Of a DNA stretch of 12,958 nucleotides, positions 6,007 through 12,958 are shown in pieces (position 1 is the stretch's first letter; every line of letters starts with the position of its first letter). Source of the DNA: Candidatus Pelethomonas intestinigallinarum (GTDB taxonomy: Bacteria; Bacillota; Clostridia; Oscillospirales; Oscillospiraceae); the NCBI GenBank assembly GCA_018712665.1, contig DVGP01000120.1, positions 1 to 12,958 of the forward strand. Reading direction: 5' to 3'. The position numbers and the translations under genes were made by a program. The notes beneath the pieces are model-generated. The model was not told where the DNA came from and did no database searches. It saw only the letters and a list, made by a program, of their open reading frames with translations.

Positions 6007-6031
6007 GCCCGACGACATGCCGTCATCGGGC
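6007..6031 (-). terminator. Probable intrinsic terminator after murA
   Basis: In - orientation GCCCGATGAC, loop ggcat, GTCGTCGGGC makes a 10-bp stem with one U-G pair, followed by TTTCTCAGGTTTTCC. It lies 24 bp past the murA stop and about 37 bp before the walJ start. The T-rich tail is interrupted, so termination may be partial, with some read-through into walJ-rlmH. I see no convincing separate promoter for walJ in the 86-bp gap. Confidence 0.6.
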
Positions 6032-6055
6032 GAAAAGACGAAAACGGGACAAAGA

Positions 6056-7354
6056 TCAGCCGGCGCTGCTGATAACCGGCTCCTCCTCGGGAATTTCCAC
6101 CGCGCGGATGCGGCCGCCGATGGCGCGGATCTTACCGATCACGTCCTCATAGCCCCGCTCGATGTACTGCACATTGGTGATCTCGCTGATGCCCCGGGCG
6201 GCCAGGGCGGCAATGAGCATAGCCGCGCCGGCCCGCAGGTCGCAGGCCTCCAGCTGGGCGCCGGTCAGACGGTCCACGCCCTCAATGATGGCCAGGTTCC
6301 CGTCCACCTGGATCTGGGCCCCCATGCGCTTGAACTCATCGGTGTAGCGGAAGCGGCTGGACCACACGCTGTCGGTGATGATGCTGGTCCCCTGGGCCAG
6401 GCACAGGGCGGCGGCCATCTGGGGCTGCATGTCGGTGGGGAAGCCGGGGTAGGGCAGGGCCTTGATGTTGGTGCGGATCAGCGGGCCGATGCGGCTGACC
6501 AGAAGGCTGTCGTCCACCTCCTGAATGTCCACCCCCATCTCGCACATCTTGGCGGAAATACAATCCATGTGCTTGGGGATGATGTTGCAGATCTTCACCT
6601 CGCCGCCGCAGGCGGCCACAGCGGCCATGTAGGTCCCCGCCTCGATCTGGTCGGGAATGATGGAGTAGGTGCCGCCCCGGAGCTGGGGCACGCCCCGGAC
6701 CTTGATGACGTCGGTGCCGGCGCCCATGATGTTGGCGCCCATGGAGTTGAGGAAGTTGGCCACGTCCACGATGTGGGGCTCCTTGGCCACGTTCTCGATG
6801 ACCGTCAGCCCTTCCGCCATAGAGGCGGCCAGCATGATGTTGATGGTGGCCCCCACAGAGACCTTGTCCAGGAAGATGCTGGTGCCCTTCAGCCGCCCGC
6901 CGACGGCCTCGGCCATGACAAAGCCCCCCTGGGTGTCCACCTGGGCCCCCAGGGCCCGGAAGCCCTTCAGGTGCTGGTCGATGGGACGGGTGCCGCCGAA
7001 GTCGCAGCCGCCGGGGAGGGCCACATCCGCCAGGCCGAACCGGCCCAGCAGAGCCCCCAGCATGTAGTAGGACGCCCGGCAGCGGCGGGCGGACTCGTAG
7101 GGAACCCGGCCGTTGCGGAGCTTGGTGGAGTCGATCTCCACGGTGTGGGGGTTGACATAACGCACATTCGCGCCCAAATCCTGCAAAATCCCCAGCAGCA
7201 GCTTCACGTCGCTGATCTGGGGAATGTTTTCGATCCGGCAGGGGCCGCTCACCATGAGAGCGGCGGGAATGATGGCAACGGCGGCGTTTTTCGCGCCGCT
7301 GATATGGACTTCACCAAACAAGGGACGACCGCCCTCGACAATATACTTGGTCAA
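6056..7354 (-). CDS. murA: UDP-N-acetylglucosamine 1-carboxyvinyltransferase MurA
   Basis: This encodes 432 residues of an EPSP-synthase-like fold. It transfers enolpyruvate from PEP to UDP-GlcNAc, the first committed cytosolic step of peptidoglycan synthesis and the fosfomycin target. Key residues are visible: K22 in SGAKNAA, the catalytic fosfomycin-reactive C117 in LPGGCDFG, and D308 in GFPTDMQPQ, the equivalent of the E. coli general base D305. Cys at 117 rather than Asp predicts fosfomycin sensitivity at the target. The start is placed at TTG 7354 (TTG-ACC-AAG-TAT, MTKYIVEGG), which matches the family N-terminus and has AGAGGTG 8 bp upstream. The longer open frame to 7609 runs through the promoter region and lacks family similarity. 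It is the single-gene insertion between yycI and walJ. Confidence 0.96.
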   Translation of the reverse strand: MTKYIVEGGRPLFGEVHISGAKNAAVAIIPAALMVSGPCRIENIPQISDVKLLLGILQDLGANVRYVNPHTVEIDSTKLRNGRVPYESARRCRASYYMLGALLGRFGLADVALPGGCDFGGTRPIDQHLKGFRALGAQVDTQGGFVMAEAVGGRLKGTSIFLDKVSVGATINIMLAASMAEGLTVIENVAKEPHIVDVANFLNSMGANIMGAGTDVIKVRGVPQLRGGTYSIIPDQIEAGTYMAAVAACGGEVKICNIIPKHMDCISAKMCEMGVDIQEVDDSLLVSRIGPLIRTNIKALPYPGFPTDMQPQMAAALCLAQGTSIITDSVWSSRFRYTDEFKRMGAQIQVDGNLAIIEGVDRLTGAQLEACDLRAGAAMLIAALAARGISEITNVQYIERGYEDVIGKIRAIGGRIRAVEIPEEEPVISSAG

Positions 7355-7418
7355 AAGTTTGCACCTCTTTGTTAATATATCGGCCTGTAGGTACAGTTTA
7401 CCCAGGTCTGAACACTTC

Positions 7419-7438
7419 ATACCGCAAATTAACGGTAT
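7419..7438. promoter_or_regulatory. Palindrome in the murA leader
   Basis: ATACCG-caaattaa-CGGTAT is a perfect 6+6 inverted repeat with an AT-rich 8-nt centre, about 20-40 nt downstream of the predicted murA transcription start. It could be a dimeric repressor operator or a small leader hairpin. It does not match the WalR box (two TGTWAH half-sites as a direct repeat), which I did not find in this leader. Confidence 0.4.
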
Positions 7439-7466
7439 AAAGTAGACATAATCATAGACGATACCT

Positions 7467-7494
7467 AGTATAACAGATTTTTCCGCAAAATCAA
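7467..7494 (-). promoter_or_regulatory. Extended -10 promoter for murA
   Basis: On the - strand TTGATT (7494-7489), a 16-nt spacer, and TATACT (7472-7467) are present, with TGT directly before the -10 giving the extended TGn motif. It lies in the AT-rich gap between the yycI-like gene and murA. The predicted start near 7460 gives a leader of about 105 nt before the TTG start codon. Confidence 0.75.
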
Positions 7495-7535
7495 TGGGCG
7501 TCGAGGGAAAGTCTTCATAAAATTTTAATAATTTG

Positions 7536-7560
7536 GCCGGGGAATTTCTCTTATTCCGGC
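7536..7560 (-). terminator. Weak terminator-like hairpin after the yycI-like gene
   Basis: On the - strand GCCGGAAT, loop aagaga, AATTCCCCGGC can pair with a 2-nt bulge, 11 bp after the stop, followed by an AT-rich but not T-only stretch (CAAATTATTAAAATTTT). It plausibly ends or attenuates the walRKHI transcript before the murA promoter. Evidence is modest. Confidence 0.35.
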
Positions 7561-7571
7561 AATTGGAAGCG

Positions 7572-8375
7572 TCAGGCCCGGACCACTGAGCCGGAGGCGC
7601 AGTCCACATAGTAGGCGTAGGTGTCCGTGTCGATCCGCCACAGGGGGACCAGGCGCAGGGAGGAGGGGGAGGACTGGAGCTGGTAGACGCAGGAGATGTC
7701 CTCCACCCGGCTGCAGACCACGCCGGCGGCCCGGCGGTAGTCCAGGAAGCGGACCAGGGCGGTGACGCAGTTCAACGGCTCGCTCTCCTCCGTGGCGGCG
7801 CCCTCCAGGCTGATGTGGGCCCCGGATACCGCGGTCAACATCCCATCCTGGAACGTCAGGGTGAGGCCGCAGCCGGCGATGGGAACGCCGGCCACGTACT
7901 GCTGGGCTGTCACGGCGCCATCGCCGCCGGTGAGCTGGATGTCCACGTCCTCATAGCCGTAGTTCTGGCAGAATTCCCGGACGAAGCCGGCGGCGTCCTC
8001 CACGTCCCGGGTCAGCTCGCCGCCGTCAAAGCCGCCGCCGGAGCGGAACTGGATCGATCCGGCCTCCCCGGTGTAGGTGACGATGCCGCCGCCCTGGCTG
8101 GCGGCGGTCACCGGCCCGCCCAGCAGGCTCTCGGCCATGGCGGCCTCGCCCTCCTGGTGGCGGCTCAGGACCAGGGGGCTGAGGGGGGACTGAGACAGAT
8201 CCGCCTGGGCGGACAGCTCCAGCTCCTGGGAGGCAAAGAGGACGCTGAGCTGCTCCCGGGTGTCCCGGGCGGCCTCCTCGGCCTGCAGGTACTGGTAGCC
8301 CAGCAGCAGGAGCAGGAAGGCATTGAGCAGCAGCAGGATCAATATGGCGATGTTTTTCAGGCGGCGTGTTTCCAT
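7572..8375 (-). CDS. yycI: YycI-like WalK-associated regulatory protein
   Basis: This encodes 267 residues with a short basic N-terminus (METRRLKN) and one transmembrane helix at about 8-27 (IAILILLLLNAFLLLLLGY). The rest is predicted to be extracytoplasmic, with two repeated-looking beta-rich halves that include VAGVPIAGCGLTLTF (162-176) and VPLWRIDTDTYAYYVDCASG near the end. Position directly after the yycH-like gene, topology and length (about 280 residues in Bacillus) support YycI. With YycH, YycI controls WalK activity at the membrane in model Firmicutes. Primary sequence similarity that I can see is limited mainly to the N-terminal anchor and the following EQLSVLFASQELEL segment. ATG 8375 has AAAAGGAGAC upstream. 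There is a 45-bp gap from the yycH-like gene. Confidence 0.7.
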   Translation of the reverse strand: METRRLKNIAILILLLLNAFLLLLLGYQYLQAEEAARDTREQLSVLFASQELELSAQADLSQSPLSPLVLSRHQEGEAAMAESLLGGPVTAASQGGGIVTYTGEAGSIQFRSGGGFDGGELTRDVEDAAGFVREFCQNYGYEDVDIQLTGGDGAVTAQQYVAGVPIAGCGLTLTFQDGMLTAVSGAHISLEGAATEESEPLNCVTALVRFLDYRRAAGVVCSRVEDISCVYQLQSSPSSLRLVPLWRIDTDTYAYYVDCASGSVVRA

Positions 8376-8420
8376 GGCGTGGGTCTCCTTTTTGCCATTT
8401 CCGGGGAAAAGAGGGGCAGG

Positions 8421-9713
8421 TCAGTCGGCCAGCCAGCGGGCGGACAGGGTCTCAGCTCCATTGTCCACGTAACTCAGGGAAAGCCCCGTGTCGGGGCGGA
8501 GGGAGGCAATGGCGATGGCCATGGCCGGAGGCAGCAGGGTGGACTCCTGCTCCGTGAGGGCGTAGGACCGGCAGCGGTAGGTGAAGGCGGTGATGGCCCC
8601 CTCCTGGATGGTCAGCACCAGGGCCCCCTCTCCGTCGGGGAACGCCACCGGCAGGTCTCCCGCCTGGTAGTGAAAGGACACGGTATACCCCTCCGCCGTC
8701 TCTTGAATGCCCAGGAGGTAGAGCGGGGAGGCGCTGGTACCCTCGGTAAGGGCGGCGGCAAGCTGCCGGGCGGCGGCAAGGATCTCCAGGCTGGTGGGGG
8801 CCTCGCCGGAGGAGGAGATCTGGTAGAGGTCTGAGGCAGTCTCCGGCTCACCGGTGTAGGTCACGGTCCCGTCGGCGCCGATGCGGAGGGTGCCGGGGGA
8901 CCCCTCCACCACCTCCGCCGCGCCCCCCTGCTCGGTGTAGCGGGAATTGGTGTGGGCATTGAAATCCAGGGCGGTGAGGAGATTGTAGGCGGTGTAGCCG
9001 TCGGGCAGGCTGGACTGGACGTCGGGGACGGGGGCGAGAGAGGAGACCAGCACGGTGTAGGGCTTCAGGGGGCTGTAGTTGGACTCAAAGGCAAAGCTGC
9101 CGCCGTTGGGAGCAAAGCTGGCGGCGGTCTCCTGAACGGCGGAGGAGGGGAGGGCGGTCTCGTAGCGGAAGATGGAGCCGTCCGCGCCGTACAGGTACAG
9201 CATGGCGGTGGCCTCCTCGGTGGTCAGGGCCATGGCGCGGACCTCCTGGCTGTAGGTCATCCGAGCCTCCTCGGTGTCCCCGCCCAGCCAGGCAATCACC
9301 ACATCCAGCGGCAGCGGTATTGTCAGGTCCAGGTAAAGGCTGGGCGTTTCCAGCGCCTCCTGGAGGGTCTGATCAGCGGTAGCGCCGATCTCGATGGAGG
9401 AGCCCAGGGCCTCCCGAAGCAGGGGGGAGACCTCCAGGAAGGCGGCGCTGCCCGTAGAGAGGTAGAGATGGCTGTACCGGCCGTATTCGCTGTCTCCGGT
9501 GGCCACCAGATGCACCGACGGGATCAGGTCCGTCAGATCCTGGGCCTGCTGCTGTGTTCCGGCCACGGGGGCGGCGGTGAGCAGGTTCTGGAGCTGGGAG
9601 CCCAGGCTGCCGCTGAGCAGGGGCAGCCGGAAGAGAAGAATCAGGGCGGAGAGAGACAGCAGGAGCAGAACAAAGTTCTGCACATGGTCAATGGTATCCT
9701 TTCTGTTACGCAT
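8421..9713 (-). CDS. yycH: YycH-like WalK-associated regulatory protein
   Basis: This encodes 430 residues with a charged N-terminus ([10 protein letters not shown]), one transmembrane helix at about 13-30 ([16 protein letters not shown]), and a large extracytoplasmic region rich in Ser, Thr and Ala. Topology, length (about 455 in Bacillus) and its place between walK and a yycI-like gene identify it as the YycH position of the walRKHI operon; family similarity by eye is weak. YycH partners YycI to modulate the WalK sensor. ATG 9713 overlaps the walK stop by 8 bp (ATGCGTAA) and has GGAGG within the end of walK, so it is translationally coupled. The open frame extends to 9959 in another frame of walK, and that part is a shadow. 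The protein is less charged than Bacillus YycH, consistent with the high GC content. Confidence 0.7.
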   Translation of the reverse strand: MRNRKDTIDHVQNFVLLLLSLSALILLFRLPLLSGSLGSQLQNLLTAAPVAGTQQQAQDLTDLIPSVHLVATGDSEYGRYSHLYLSTGSAAFLEVSPLLREALGSSIEIGATADQTLQEALETPSLYLDLTIPLPLDVVIAWLGGDTEEARMTYSQEVRAMALTTEEATAMLYLYGADGSIFRYETALPSSAVQETAASFAPNGGSFAFESNYSPLKPYTVLVSSLAPVPDVQSSLPDGYTAYNLLTALDFNAHTNSRYTEQGGAAEVVEGSPGTLRIGADGTVTYTGEPETASDLYQISSSGEAPTSLEILAAARQLAAALTEGTSASPLYLLGIQETAEGYTVSFHYQAGDLPVAFPDGEGALVLTIQEGAITAFTYRCRSYALTEQESTLLPPAMAIAIASLRPDTGLSLSYVDNGAETLSARWLAD

Positions 9714-11523
9714 GGCCCTGTTCCTCCGCCTGATGGATGGGCAGCACGATCCGCACGGTGGTGCCTGGGCCGCTGTGGTCCGACAGGGCGATGGTGCCGT
9801 GGTGGCGCAGCACGATCTCCCGGGCGATGGACAGCCCAAGGCCCGTGCCGCCGCTCTCCCGGGACCGGGCCTTGTCCACCCGGTAGAACCGGTCGAAGAT
9901 CCGCTCCCGGTCCGCCGCCGGGATGCCGATGCCGGTGTCGGACACCTCCATCCACACATTTTTTCCCGTGACGCCGGCGTCCACGGTGATGGTGCCGCCG
10001 TCGGGGGTGTACTTGATGGCGTTGCTCAGCACATTCATCATCACCTGCTCGATGCGGCTGCGGTCTCCGGTGATCAGGGGAAGAGTCCGGCCGTAGGAGC
10101 GGACCAGGGTGTGGCCGTGGCGCTGGGCCTCCAGCTCCACCGCCCGGCACACGGACTCGATGGCCTCCCGGAAGGGGAAGCGGATCATCTTCATGTCCGC
10201 CCGGCCGGAGTCCAGGCGGCTGAGGGTCAGCAGGTCCTGGACGATCCGGGTCATCCGGTCCGTCTCGCTGATGATGATGTCCAAAAAGCTGTTCTCCACG
10301 GAGCGGGGGATATCCTCGCTGTCCCGGATGGTCTCCGCGTAGCTGCGGACGTTGGTCAGAGGGGTGCGCAGCTCGTGGGAGACGTTGGCCACGAACTCCT
10401 TGCGCATCTCCTCGTTTTTCCGTTGGGCGGTGACGTCGTGCATCACCGCCATCACCCCGCCGTCCTCCCCATCGGAGAAGGGGGCCAGGTAGAGCTCTAA
10501 AATCCGCTCCCCCGCCGTCAGCTCCACAGAGAGGAAGTCCGGCCGCTGAAGGGCAAGGATTTTGCGGAAGGGAACCTGCTCCCCGAAGAGGGCGTCGTAG
10601 TCGTAGAAGGAGACCTCCCGCCCCAGCATCTGGCTGGCGGCGGGGTTGCTGGTGAGGATGGAGCCGTCGCTGGCGAAGGCCACCACGCCGTCGGTCATGT
10701 GGAGGAACAGGGTGTCCAGCTTGTTGCGCTCGTTCTCCACCGCGGCCAGGGTGTCCCGCAGCACGGCGGCCATATCGTTGAAGGTGGTGGTGAGGATGCC
10801 GATCTCGTCGGTGGACTCCACCTCAATGGTGCTGCCGAAGTCCCCGGCGGCAACCCGCTCCGCGCCCTCGGTGAGCCGCTCGATGGGGGTGATCATGGTC
10901 TTGCTCAGCAGGAAGCTGAGGAGCACGGAGATCAGAAGCCCCACCAGCAGAGCCTGGGCGATGATGAGGAAGAGCTGGCCGTTGAGCTCGCTGACGGTGT
11001 CCCGGTTGTCGTAGATGTAGATGATGAAGTTGTAGTCCCCGGCGGTAATGGGGATGGCCACGTCCATGTAGCTGGCGGTGATGTCGCTGGCGTCTCCCAC
11101 CAGGTCGCTGCCGCTGGCGATGCTGTTGCGGGCGGTGAGGAGGTTGTGGGTGGTCTGCAGCCGCTGAAAGCTCTCCTGACCGTCGGAGCCGGCCAGGTAC
11201 TGGCCGGTGGCGCCGTCCAGGATGTAGTAGTTGCGGGTGCGGGAGTCGATGCCCAGGTCGCCCGCCCGGGTCTCCACGATGTCCTGGAGGGTCTCCACCG
11301 CCTCGCTCACATCCCCCGCCAGGGCGGGCTGCCGGCGCAGAGAGTCCACAAAGGCGGCGTTGGACGGGTTGCTGTCACCGAAGACGCTCTCCATCTGCTG
11401 ATAGAAGGCGTCCACATAGAAGTCGGTGATGCTGGTCATCAAAAACGCGCCCACCACGGTCATCAGCGACGTGATCAGCAGAAGCATGATGAGGACCAGC
11501 TTCATGTGCAGACTGCGGAACAT
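9706..11523 (-). CDS. walK: Sensor histidine kinase WalK
   Basis: This encodes 605 residues with the full WalK architecture (Bacillus WalK is 611). TM1 is at about 9-30, an extracellular sensor domain at about 31-183, TM2 at 184-207, HAMP at about 207-260, a cytosolic PAS domain at about 265-370, and HisKA with phospho-acceptor H383 in [13 protein letters not shown]. The HATPase_c domain carries the N box [14 protein letters not shown] (497-510), G1 DTGIGIP (529-535), F box [10 protein letters not shown] (541-550) and G2 GGTGLGLSI (558-566). It phosphorylates WalR in response to envelope state. PAS residues H275, D278 and H362 match three ligands of the zinc site described in Staphylococcus WalK, but the fourth position is A366. 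ATG 11523 has AAAGGAG 7 bp upstream; an internal Met7 has no better site. Confidence 0.94.
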   Translation of the reverse strand: MFRSLHMKLVLIMLLLITSLMTVVGAFLMTSITDFYVDAFYQQMESVFGDSNPSNAAFVDSLRRQPALAGDVSEAVETLQDIVETRAGDLGIDSRTRNYYILDGATGQYLAGSDGQESFQRLQTTHNLLTARNSIASGSDLVGDASDITASYMDVAIPITAGDYNFIIYIYDNRDTVSELNGQLFLIIAQALLVGLLISVLLSFLLSKTMITPIERLTEGAERVAAGDFGSTIEVESTDEIGILTTTFNDMAAVLRDTLAAVENERNKLDTLFLHMTDGVVAFASDGSILTSNPAASQMLGREVSFYDYDALFGEQVPFRKILALQRPDFLSVELTAGERILELYLAPFSDGEDGGVMAVMHDVTAQRKNEEMRKEFVANVSHELRTPLTNVRSYAETIRDSEDIPRSVENSFLDIIISETDRMTRIVQDLLTLSRLDSGRADMKMIRFPFREAIESVCRAVELEAQRHGHTLVRSYGRTLPLITGDRSRIEQVMMNVLSNAIKYTPDGGTITVDAGVTGKNVWMEVSDTGIGIPAADRERIFDRFYRVDKARSRESGGTGLGLSIAREIVLRHHGTIALSDHSGPGTTVRIVLPIHQAEEQGHA

Positions 11524-11556
11524 GGCCTGGCTCCTTTCTCAGGGGATGGTGAGGAC

Positions 11557-12261
11557 TCAGCCCTCGGCCCGGAAGTAGTAGCCCACGCCCCGCCGGGTCA
11601 GGATCAGGGCGGGGCTGGCCGGGTCGTCCTCAATTTTCTCCCGGAGGCGGCGGACGGTCACGTCCACCGTACGAACGTCATCCCCCACGTAGCCGTAGTT
11701 CCACACCTGCTCCATCAGGTCGGTGCGGGAGTAGACCTTGCCGGGGTGGCTGGCCAGGAAGGTCAGCAGCTCATACTCCCGCTGGGTCAGGTCGATGGGC
11801 CTGTTGTTCTTGCTGACCTGATAGCTCTCGGTGTTGATGGTCAGGCCGCCTCCGGCGGACATGGCCGCTCCGGCGGCGGGCTGGCCCATAGCGGTGCGGC
11901 GGATGTTGGCCTTTACCCGGGCCATCAGCTCCCGCATGGAGAAGGGCTTGGTGATGTAATCGTCGGCCCCCAGCTCCAGGCCCTGGACCTTGTCCCCCTC
12001 CTCCTCCCGGGCGGTGAGGATGATGATGGGGACGTTGCTGCCCTTCTCCCGGAGGCGGCGGCACACGTCGAAGCCGTTCATTTTCGGCAGCATCAGGTCC
12101 AGCAGCACCAGGTCCGGGTTCTTCTCCACGGCCAGCCGCAGCCCGGTTTCGCCGTCGTAGGCGGTCTCCACGGCGTAGTCATCCTTTTCCAGATTGAAGC
12201 GGAGGATGTCCACAATGCTCTTCTCATCCTCTACGATCAGTACAGTCTTTTTCCGGTCCAT
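11557..12261 (-). CDS. walR: Response regulator WalR (OmpR/PhoB family)
   Basis: This encodes 234 residues. The receiver domain spans 1-122, with acidic pair E11/D12, phospho-acceptor D55 in LLDLMLP, switch residue T83 (ILTAREEEGDKV) and K105 in ADDYITKPFSMRELMARVKANIRR, a block very typical of WalR/YycF. A short Ala/Gly-rich linker follows at 124-139. A winged-helix DNA-binding domain then runs from about 140 to 231, with the recognition segment RTVDVTVRRLREKIEDD (197-213) and the wing TRRGVGYYF (222-230). It is the DNA-binding output of the WalRK system and controls cell-wall hydrolases and growth-linked wall remodelling. ATG 12261 has GGAGG about 4 bp upstream. It lies 33 bp after the NUDIX gene and 33 bp before walK, in a probable operon. 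Confidence 0.95.
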   Translation of the reverse strand: MDRKKTVLIVEDEKSIVDILRFNLEKDDYAVETAYDGETGLRLAVEKNPDLVLLDLMLPKMNGFDVCRRLREKGSNVPIIILTAREEEGDKVQGLELGADDYITKPFSMRELMARVKANIRRTAMGQPAAGAAMSAGGGLTINTESYQVSKNNRPIDLTQREYELLTFLASHPGKVYSRTDLMEQVWNYGYVGDDVRTVDVTVRRLREKIEDDPASPALILTRRGVGYYFRAEG

Positions 12262-12294
12262 GTTTCCTCCAACTCTGTCTCGCCTTTCAGATCC

Positions 12295-12831
12295 TCACAG
12301 GCCAAGCAGCAGCTTGGCCTTCAGCACGGCGGCAATGGTCTTGGCGTCCTTGACCTCCCCGGAGAGCACCTGCTCCACCAGGTCGGAGAAGGGGATACGC
12401 TCCAGGTTCAAAAACTCGTCCTCGTCTAAATTCATGTCTCCGAAATCCAGATCCCGGGCCAGGTACATATGGATGATCTCCCCGCAGTAGCCCGGAGAGG
12501 GGTACAGCTCTCCCAGGGACTGGAAGGACCCCGCCGCGGCGCCGGTCTCCTCCCGGAGCTCCCGCCGGGCCGCCAGGTCCGGGTCCTCGCCCCGCTCCAG
12601 CTTCCCCGCGGGCAGCTCCCGCAGGACCTGCCGGTAGGGGTACCGGAACTGGCTGACCAGCAGGGCGTTATTGTCCTGGTCCAGCGCCAGCACGCACACC
12701 CCGCCGGGGTGGTCCGCCACCTCCCGGATGGCCTCCCTGCCGTTGGGCAGCAGCACGGTGTCCCGCCGGATGTGCAGGATTTTCCCGTCGTAGATGGTCT
12801 CGCTGTGCAGTGTCTTTTCTTGCAGCTCCAT
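12295..12831 (-). CDS. NUDIX hydrolase, ADP-ribose pyrophosphatase type
   Basis: This encodes 178 residues with a complete Nudix box, G-x5-E-x7-R-E-U-x-E-E-x-G-U, at 76-98 (GKLERGEDPDLAAR, then RELREETGA). The catalytic metal-binding glutamates are E91, E94 and E95. The N-terminal strand and the RYPYRQVLRELPAGK segment before the box are typical of NudF/YqkG-type ADP-ribose pyrophosphatases, as is a proline-containing tract after the box (YPSPGYCGE, 109-117). It hydrolyses ADP-ribose to AMP and ribose 5-phosphate in the cytosol; exact substrate choice is inferred from this similarity. ATG 12831 uses an AAGGAG site that lies inside the end of the upstream gene, only 4 bp away. It precedes walR in the same transcript. 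Confidence 0.92.
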   Translation of the reverse strand: MELQEKTLHSETIYDGKILHIRRDTVLLPNGREAIREVADHPGGVCVLALDQDNNALLVSQFRYPYRQVLRELPAGKLERGEDPDLAARRELREETGAAAGSFQSLGELYPSPGYCGEIIHMYLARDLDFGDMNLDEDEFLNLERIPFSDLVEQVLSGEVKDAKTIAAVLKAKLLLGL

Positions 12832-12835
12832 AATG

Positions 12836-12958
12836 TCATGCTCCTTCTTCCATGCGCTCCGGCGTTTCGCCGCCGCTTGTACTCGCCTCCGCCGTCAGGT
12901 CCGCCGGAGTGAGCGTGTCTGTATAGATCCCGCTGACGCCCTGGTCCAGCAGCTCCCG
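12836..12958 (-). CDS. C-terminal fragment, possibly a glycerophosphodiester phosphodiesterase
   Basis: The last 40 residues of a leftward gene are visible, starting RELLDQGVSGIYTDTLTPAD and ending with PERMEEGA before TGA at 12838-12836. The G-V-x-G-I-x-T-D signature near the end of a TIM barrel (7-14) is what I would expect at the C-terminus of a GDPD-family enzyme, where G-V-D-G-I-x-T-D is common; other TIM-barrel families cannot be excluded. The stop is 4 bp upstream of the NUDIX start and contributes its ribosome binding site, indicating one operon with NUDIX-walRK. The rest of the gene, and probably the operon promoter, lie outside the window. Confidence 0.5.
   Translation of the reverse strand, partial: RELLDQGVSGIYTDTLTPADLTAEASTSGGETPERMEEGA

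Noticed and set aside
6017..7375. 452-residue + strand open frame antisense to murA
   Set aside because: It is a shadow of murA with GC-driven composition; murA has catalytic residues, promoter and terminator on the other strand.
7355..7571. WalR-binding box (TGTWAH-N5-TGTWAH) upstream of murA
   Set aside because: Single half-sites such as TGTTAT and TGTTAA occur, but none has a second half-site at the required spacing.
7355..7609. 85-residue N-terminal extension of murA
   Set aside because: It covers the promoter, leader palindrome and the end of the yycI-like gene. MurA proteins begin at the KYIVEGG strand, matching the TTG at 7354.
9714..9959. N-terminal extension of the yycH-like frame upstream of 9713
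   Set aside because: It lies fully within walK in a different frame and is Arg, Ser, Pro and Thr rich. The overlap start at 9713 has a good ribosome binding site followed by a membrane anchor.
10699..12429. 576-residue + strand open frame antisense to walK, walR and the NUDIX gene
   Set aside because: It lies opposite three confidently identified genes, is biased to Gly, Val, His, Leu and Gln as expected of a GC-rich complement, and has no domain pattern or ribosome binding site.

Overview
The window looks like a chromosomal segment from a high-GC member of the Clostridia, probably an Oscillospiraceae-type gut bacterium (Flavonifractor/Lawsonibacter-like). That placement is inferred from a complete but diverged walRK-yycH-yycI-walJ-rlmH set (a Firmicutes hallmark), a DUF4250 gene, strong AGGAGG-type ribosome binding sites, and high GC with many GC-rich antisense shadow frames. 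No rRNA, tRNA, CRISPR array or intact insertion sequence is visible.

Layout. On the + strand (1-1198) lie the end of an unrecognised gene, a DUF4250 gene starting inside its stop codon (ATGA), a small cupin protein and a HIT-family (HinT-like) nucleotide hydrolase; all are tightly spaced and look like one operon. From 1519 to the end every gene is on the - strand, so the two blocks converge in 1199-1518. Reading leftward from the right edge come a C-terminal fragment (possibly a glycerophosphodiester phosphodiesterase), a NUDIX ADP-ribose pyrophosphatase, walR, walK, a YycH-like and a YycI-like membrane-anchored protein, murA with its own promoter and a TTG start, walJ (MBL-fold nuclease), rlmH, a phosphohexose mutase with its own promoter, and an unrecognised coiled-coil protein.

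How it fits together. WalR/WalK with YycH/YycI is the essential cell-wall homeostasis system of Firmicutes. Here it is followed by murA, the first committed enzyme of peptidoglycan synthesis, and then by walJ and rlmH, classical neighbours of walRK. The mutase supplies sugar phosphates that can feed wall and glycan precursors. The right-hand 8 kb is therefore largely a cell-envelope locus.

The least ordinary content is non-coding. Two copies of a roughly 260-bp hairpin-rich element lie at 1199-1461 and 4399-4659, in the same orientation. Their left 108 bp align without gaps at 87% identity. Each copy sits immediately 3' of a terminator-like hairpin of a leftward gene. The second copy is bracketed by a duplicated 25-bp terminator hairpin (22/25 identical). 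The copies have imperfect terminal inverted repeats and differ by swapped internal hairpin modules. This resembles a MITE/REP-like family that targets terminators. I do not recognise it as a named family, and no new protein system is apparent in the window.
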